DNA of 7,474 nucleotides from JAAFIP01 sp031428975 (lineage in GTDB: Bacteria > Pseudomonadota > Gammaproteobacteria > Burkholderiales > Burkholderiaceae_C), in assembly GCA_031428975.1 (NCBI GenBank), contig JANOYR010000260.1, positions 1-7,474 of the forward strand. Direction: 5' to 3'. Made by a program: the position numbers and the translations under genes. The notes under the pieces are model-generated. The model had not been told where the DNA came from. It saw only the letters and a list, made by a program, of their open reading frames with translations, and ran no database searches. Shown here one piece after another: positions 4,818 through 7,474 of the stretch (positions are counted from its first letter, which is position 1; every line of letters begins with the position of its first letter).

Positions 4818-5918
4818 ATGCACTCCCAGCGCAGCTCGGCTCCCGTTTTAGCGGTGCTTTTTGCGCTGGTGATTGGCTATGCCAGCCTCTACCCTTTTAG
4901 CGATTGGCGCGACCAAGGCCTGATGCCTTGGGGCTTTGTGACCGCGCCTTGGCCCCGCTATATTGACCGATTTGACGTGTGGATGAACTGGGCGGGCTAC
5001 ATTCCCTTGGGCTTTTTGGTGGCACTTGGGACGATGCGCTCGGAGGGCTGGCATGGCCAAAAATGGCTGGCCCTGTGCTTGGGTGTGGCGCTGTCTTGCG
5101 GACTTTCTTTTGTCATGGAGGCGGGTCAAACCTATTTGCCATCGCGCTATTCGGCCTTAACCGACTGGCTGCTTAACACCTTGGGGGGCCTGTGTGGCGC
5201 GGCTTTGGCGGTGGGGCTGGAGGCGGCGGGGGCGATTGACCATTGGAGCCGCTTTCGCGCACGCTGGTTTGCGCCCGATGCGCGGGGGGCGCTGGTGCTG
5301 CTGTTGATGTGGCCGTTTGCGCTGTTGTTCCCTGCCGCTGTGCCGCTGGGTTTGGGTCAGGTCATGGAGCGGCTAGAGGCGGCGCTGGCCGAAGCGCTAA
5401 GCAGCACACCGTTTTTAGAATGGCTGCCCGTGCGCGACGTAGAGTTGCAGCCGCTGGTGCCTTTGGCCGAGTTGGTGTGTGTGGGTTTGGGGCTGTTGGT
5501 GCCTTGTTTGTTGGGTTATGCCGTCATTCGCTCTTTGGGGCGGCGTTTGGCATTTTTGTCAATGCTGTGCGCGGTGGCGCTTTTGGTTTCGGGCTTATCG
5601 GCCGTGCTGAGCTGGGGGCCCGCCCACGCTTGGGTGTGGTTGGCATTGCCGGTGCAGGTGGGGTTGGGCTTGGGACTGCTGGTGTGCGTGTTGGCGCTGT
5701 TTTTTCCGCCGCGTTGGTGCATGGGGCTGCTGCTGGTGGCGGTGGTGGTGCAGCTGGGCTTGCTCAACCAAGCGCCGGCCAGCGCGTATTTTGCCCAAAC
5801 TTTGCAAACTTGGGAGCAAGGCCGTTTTGTGCATTTTTATGGGCTGGCGCAGTGGCTTGGCTGGGTCTGGCCGTTTGGTGTGGGCGTGTACGCGCTGGCG
5901 CGTTTGGTGCAGCGCTAA
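4818..5918 (+). CDS. VanZ family membrane protein
   Basis: A 366-residue polytopic membrane protein with roughly seven or eight hydrophobic segments. The VanZ-like domain covers about 10-135 and shows the family's conserved polar motifs: N57 followed by Y61-I-P-L-G-F; E101-x-x-Q104 with P108-S-R110; and D116-x-x-x-N120-T-L-G123. VanZ is known for raising teicoplanin resistance in enterococci, but most family members have no defined role. The C-terminal half (about 155-366) holds four or five further hydrophobic segments beyond the roughly 150-residue core, a long form I associate with Burkholderiales. It starts 24 bp after hemJ and probably shares its transcript. No Shine-Dalgarno is clear. 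A carboxypeptidase gene further along also hints at cell-wall function, but the task is unknown. Confidence 0.82.
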   Translation: MHSQRSSAPVLAVLFALVIGYASLYPFSDWRDQGLMPWGFVTAPWPRYIDRFDVWMNWAGYIPLGFLVALGTMRSEGWHGQKWLALCLGVALSCGLSFVMEAGQTYLPSRYSALTDWLLNTLGGLCGAALAVGLEAAGAIDHWSRFRARWFAPDARGALVLLLMWPFALLFPAAVPLGLGQVMERLEAALAEALSSTPFLEWLPVRDVELQPLVPLAELVCVGLGLLVPCLLGYAVIRSLGRRLAFLSMLCAVALLVSGLSAVLSWGPAHAWVWLALPVQVGLGLGLLVCVLALFFPPRWCMGLLLVAVVVQLGLLNQAPASAYFAQTLQTWEQGRFVHFYGLAQWLGWVWPFGVGVYALARLVQR

Positions 5919-5948
5919 GCGGCGCTGCAAGGGTCTAAAATCAAGTGT

Positions 5949-6302
5949 ATGAATCTTGACAATCCCCCCGCACCGGCCTCGTATTACGAACGCCACATTT
6001 TCTTTTGCACCAACACCCGCGACGCTGGCAAAGACTCTTGCGCCAACCACCATGCCGCCGATGGTCTGGCGCACTGCAAACAAGCGGTGAAAGCCGCCAA
6101 ACTCAGCGGGCCGGGCAAAGTCCGCGTCAACAATGCGGGCTGCCTTGACCGCTGCGCGGCGGGGCCAGTCTGTGTGGTGTACCCCGAAGCGGTCTGGTAC
6201 ACCTATGTCGACAACCACGACATTGACGAAATCGTCGAGTCGCACCTGAAAAATGGCGTGGTGGTGGAGCGCCTGCTAACGCCTGCTGGCGTGGGCAAGT
6301 AG
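5949..6302 (+). CDS. thioredoxin-like [2Fe-2S] ferredoxin
   Basis: A 117-residue soluble protein of the thioredoxin-fold [2Fe-2S] ferredoxin family (Shethna-type, related to the NuoE cluster domain). Four cysteines fit the cluster pattern: C20 (IFFCTN), C31 (DSCANH), C65 and C69 (NAGCLDRC). C75 (GPVC) is also usual in the family, and C43 is extra. The protein continues with the typical VVYPEAVWYTYVD and an acidic helix, DIDEIVESHL. It would carry single electrons; the partner is not known. It follows vanZ by 30 bp and precedes the hydrolase by 21 bp. TAAAAT at 5936-5941, 7 nt before the ATG, could be a -10 for its own leaderless message, though no -35 is seen at the right distance. The cluster position of this gene is, to my knowledge, common in Burkholderiales. 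Confidence 0.9.
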   Translation: MNLDNPPAPASYYERHIFFCTNTRDAGKDSCANHHAADGLAHCKQAVKAAKLSGPGKVRVNNAGCLDRCAAGPVCVVYPEAVWYTYVDNHDIDEIVESHLKNGVVVERLLTPAGVGK

Positions 6303-6323
6303 CCGCGCAATGCGACAGCAGCC

Positions 6324-7010
6324 ATGAACCCCCAAACCAGCCGTTTTACAGTGCCCGGGCCCGTCGGTGCTTTAGAGTGCCTGCGCGACACGCCCGACCC
6401 TGCCGCTTGGGCGCAGTCCCGTGGCATGGCGTTAATCGCCCACCCGCACCCGCTTTTTGGTGGCACCATGGACAACAAAGTGGTGCAAACCATGGCCCGC
6501 GCCGCAGTGGCCTGCGGCTGGGAGGCGATTCGTTTTAATTTTCGGGGGGTGGGCGCAAGCGAAGGCGCATACGACGAAGGCCGCGGCGAGGTGGACGACG
6601 CGCGGGCGGCATTAGATTTTTGCGCTGCACCATGGCAGGCAGAGCGAGCGGGTGTGCAGGCCATCCCCGTGGTGTTGGCAGGCTTTTCTTTTGGCTCGCA
6701 TGTCATCTCCCACCTGATTTTTAAGCTTTTTGAGGCCAATCTCACTGTGCAGCCGTCACAGTATGCTATAGAAAAAATAGTATTTATTGGCACTGCCACC
6801 TCCCGCTTTGCCGTTGCGCCACTGGCGCTTGCGCTGCACCCCCGCAGCTTGGTCGTCCACGGCGAGGCCGACGACACCGTGCCGCTGGCGGACGTGATGG
6901 ACTGGGCCCGCCCGCAGGCACTGCCGGTCACCGTTGTTCCCGCAGCAGGCCACTTTTTTCACGGCCAGCTGCCATTGCTTAAATCTTTAGTAAGCCGCCA
7001 TTTGTTATAA
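6324..7010 (+). CDS. alpha/beta hydrolase
   Basis: A 228-residue cytosolic alpha/beta-fold hydrolase of the small bacterial dienelactone-hydrolase-like group. Visible features in order: the H40-P-H-P43 motif followed by LFGGTMDNKVV (oxyanion region); FNFRGVGASEG (71-81); the nucleophile elbow G120-F-S122-F-G; the acid loop H179-G-E-A-D183-D184-T-V-P; and the catalytic His in A208-G-H210-FFHG. The triad Ser122 / Asp183 or Asp184 / His210 looks intact. The substrate is unknown. Residues 147-155 (YAIEKIVFI) are encoded by A/T-rich codons, including two ATA Ile codons, unlike the rest of the gene. This patch (6765-6788) matches the repeat at 176-199, so a mobile palindrome may have landed in frame, replacing the start of the strand before GTATSRF. 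The gene is likely co-transcribed with the ferredoxin gene. Confidence 0.9.
   Translation: MNPQTSRFTVPGPVGALECLRDTPDPAAWAQSRGMALIAHPHPLFGGTMDNKVVQTMARAAVACGWEAIRFNFRGVGASEGAYDEGRGEVDDARAALDFCAAPWQAERAGVQAIPVVLAGFSFGSHVISHLIFKLFEANLTVQPSQYAIEKIVFIGTATSRFAVAPLALALHPRSLVVHGEADDTVPLADVMDWARPQALPVTVVPAAGHFFHGQLPLLKSLVSRHLL
6765..6788 (+). repeat. A/T-rich palindromic repeat, copy 2 (in coding sequence)
   Basis: GCTAT (6765-6769), AGAAAAA, ATAGTA (6777-6782) and TTTATT align without gaps to the reverse complement of 176-199, with 20 of 24 positions identical. The inverted arms GCTAT and ATAGT flank an A-rich loop. Here the element keeps the reading frame and encodes AIEKIVFI inside the alpha/beta hydrolase, in a region that is otherwise G+C-rich. 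Confidence 0.5.
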
Positions 7011-7074
7011 ATTTAATCGCGTACTCTGCGTCCGGCAGTCCGATTTTGCCCCTTGCCACCCAACCACCTCAGCC

Positions 7075-7474
7075 ATGCAACCCCCCGCAAACCCCACCAA
7101 ACCCCGCTTGCACCAGCCAAGCAAGCGCCTAGCCATGCTCGTAGCCTGCGTTGCCATCAGCACCGCAGCAGTCTTTAGCCCAGCGGCAACCGCCCAAACC
7201 ACCCCAGCCACCCAGACCGCAAAATCTACAGAAAAAACGGCCAATGTCACCGCCCAGTCGTTATTAGCCGCTCCTGAAATTGCAGCGCGTGGCTACCTGC
7301 TGATGGATGTCACCACAGGCCAAATTTTGGCCACTAAAGACATCGACACCCCCTTAGAGCCCGCATCGCTGACCAAGCTGATGACCGCCTACCTGGTGTT
7401 CGATGCCCTGCGGGCCAAAAAAATCGACCTCAAGCAAACGTTTGGTGTGAGCGAACGCGCTTGGAAAATGCCCG
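7075..7474 (+). CDS. dacA: D-alanyl-D-alanine carboxypeptidase (PBP5/6 family), N-terminal part
   Basis: This frame is open from ATG 7075 to the window end (133 codons), so the gene is cut by the window. It begins with a basic stretch (KPRLHQPSKR), a hydrophobic core (LAMLVACVAISTAAVF) and a likely signal-peptidase site after SPAATA (near residue 40), so it is exported to the periplasm. The mature part has GYLLMDVTTGQILATKDID and the catalytic SxxK motif S98-L-T-K101 in EPASLTKLMTAYLVF, diagnostic of S11 peptidases/low-molecular-weight penicillin-binding proteins. These trim the terminal D-Ala from peptidoglycan stem peptides. The SxN and KTG motifs lie beyond the window. An alternative start at ATG 7135 would remove the basic region, so 7075 is preferred. 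It lies 64 bp after the hydrolase, with no clear terminator between. The symbol is approximate; paralogues are called dacA, dacC or dacD. Confidence 0.9.
   Translation, partial: MQPPANPTKPRLHQPSKRLAMLVACVAISTAAVFSPAATAQTTPATQTAKSTEKTANVTAQSLLAAPEIAARGYLLMDVTTGQILATKDIDTPLEPASLTKLMTAYLVFDALRAKKIDLKQTFGVSERAWKMP

Noticed and set aside
5243..6245. 231-codon + strand frame and 216-codon - strand frame over vanZ
   Set aside because: The first is extremely Gly/Ala rich and the second Arg/His/Gln rich. Both lie in the codon shadow of vanZ, which has the conserved VanZ motifs.

Overview
The window looks like chromosomal DNA of a betaproteobacterium, most likely Comamonadaceae (Burkholderiales). This rests on the G+C-rich codon use, the style of the proteins (an aspartate-rich HemB, a Burkholderiales-type VanZ and a CopD-like HemJ) and the gene order hemJ / vanZ / [2Fe-2S] ferredoxin / alpha-beta hydrolase / D-Ala-D-Ala carboxypeptidase. 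It is mostly housekeeping sequence. I see no insertion sequence, prophage, CRISPR array, tRNA or rRNA.

Layout, left to right. 1-180: 3' end of an amidohydrolase-2 family gene (+), with a short A/T-rich palindromic repeat over its stop codon. 245-919: glutathione S-transferase (+). 924-1802: a VapBC-type toxin-antitoxin operon (+), with a dyad operator/promoter in front and a small hairpin between the two genes. 1810-2982: CorA-type Mg2+/Co2+ transporter (-), convergent with vapC. 3066-4076: hemB (-). 4077-4364: a 288-bp regulatory region between the divergent heme genes hemB and hemJ. 4365-4793: hemJ (+). 4818-5918: VanZ family membrane protein (+). 5949-6302: thioredoxin-like [2Fe-2S] ferredoxin (+). 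6324-7010: alpha/beta hydrolase (+). 7075-7474: 5' part of a penicillin-binding D-alanyl-D-alanine carboxypeptidase (+), cut by the window end.

How the genes fit together. hemB (5-aminolevulinate to porphobilinogen) and hemJ (protoporphyrinogen IX to protoporphyrin IX) are an early and a late step of heme synthesis, transcribed from a shared divergent region. The genes after hemJ are closely spaced and probably partly co-transcribed. vanZ and the carboxypeptidase both point to the cell envelope. The VapBC pair looks like an accessory module placed between GST and corA.

The strongest unexplained signal is in the hemB-hemJ gap. A good intrinsic terminator on the + strand (4297-4323) has no + strand gene before it. 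A sigma70-like promoter (4190-4218) would start a roughly 99-nt structured RNA that ends exactly at this terminator. It is either a free-standing small RNA with an anti-Shine-Dalgarno-like loop or an attenuated hemJ leader. The second notable signal is a 24-bp A/T-rich palindromic repeat found twice, once over a stop codon and once in frame inside the alpha/beta hydrolase. Finally, no gene start in the window has a convincing Shine-Dalgarno sequence, and several have a -10-like hexamer 6-8 nt before the ATG, which would fit leaderless mRNAs.
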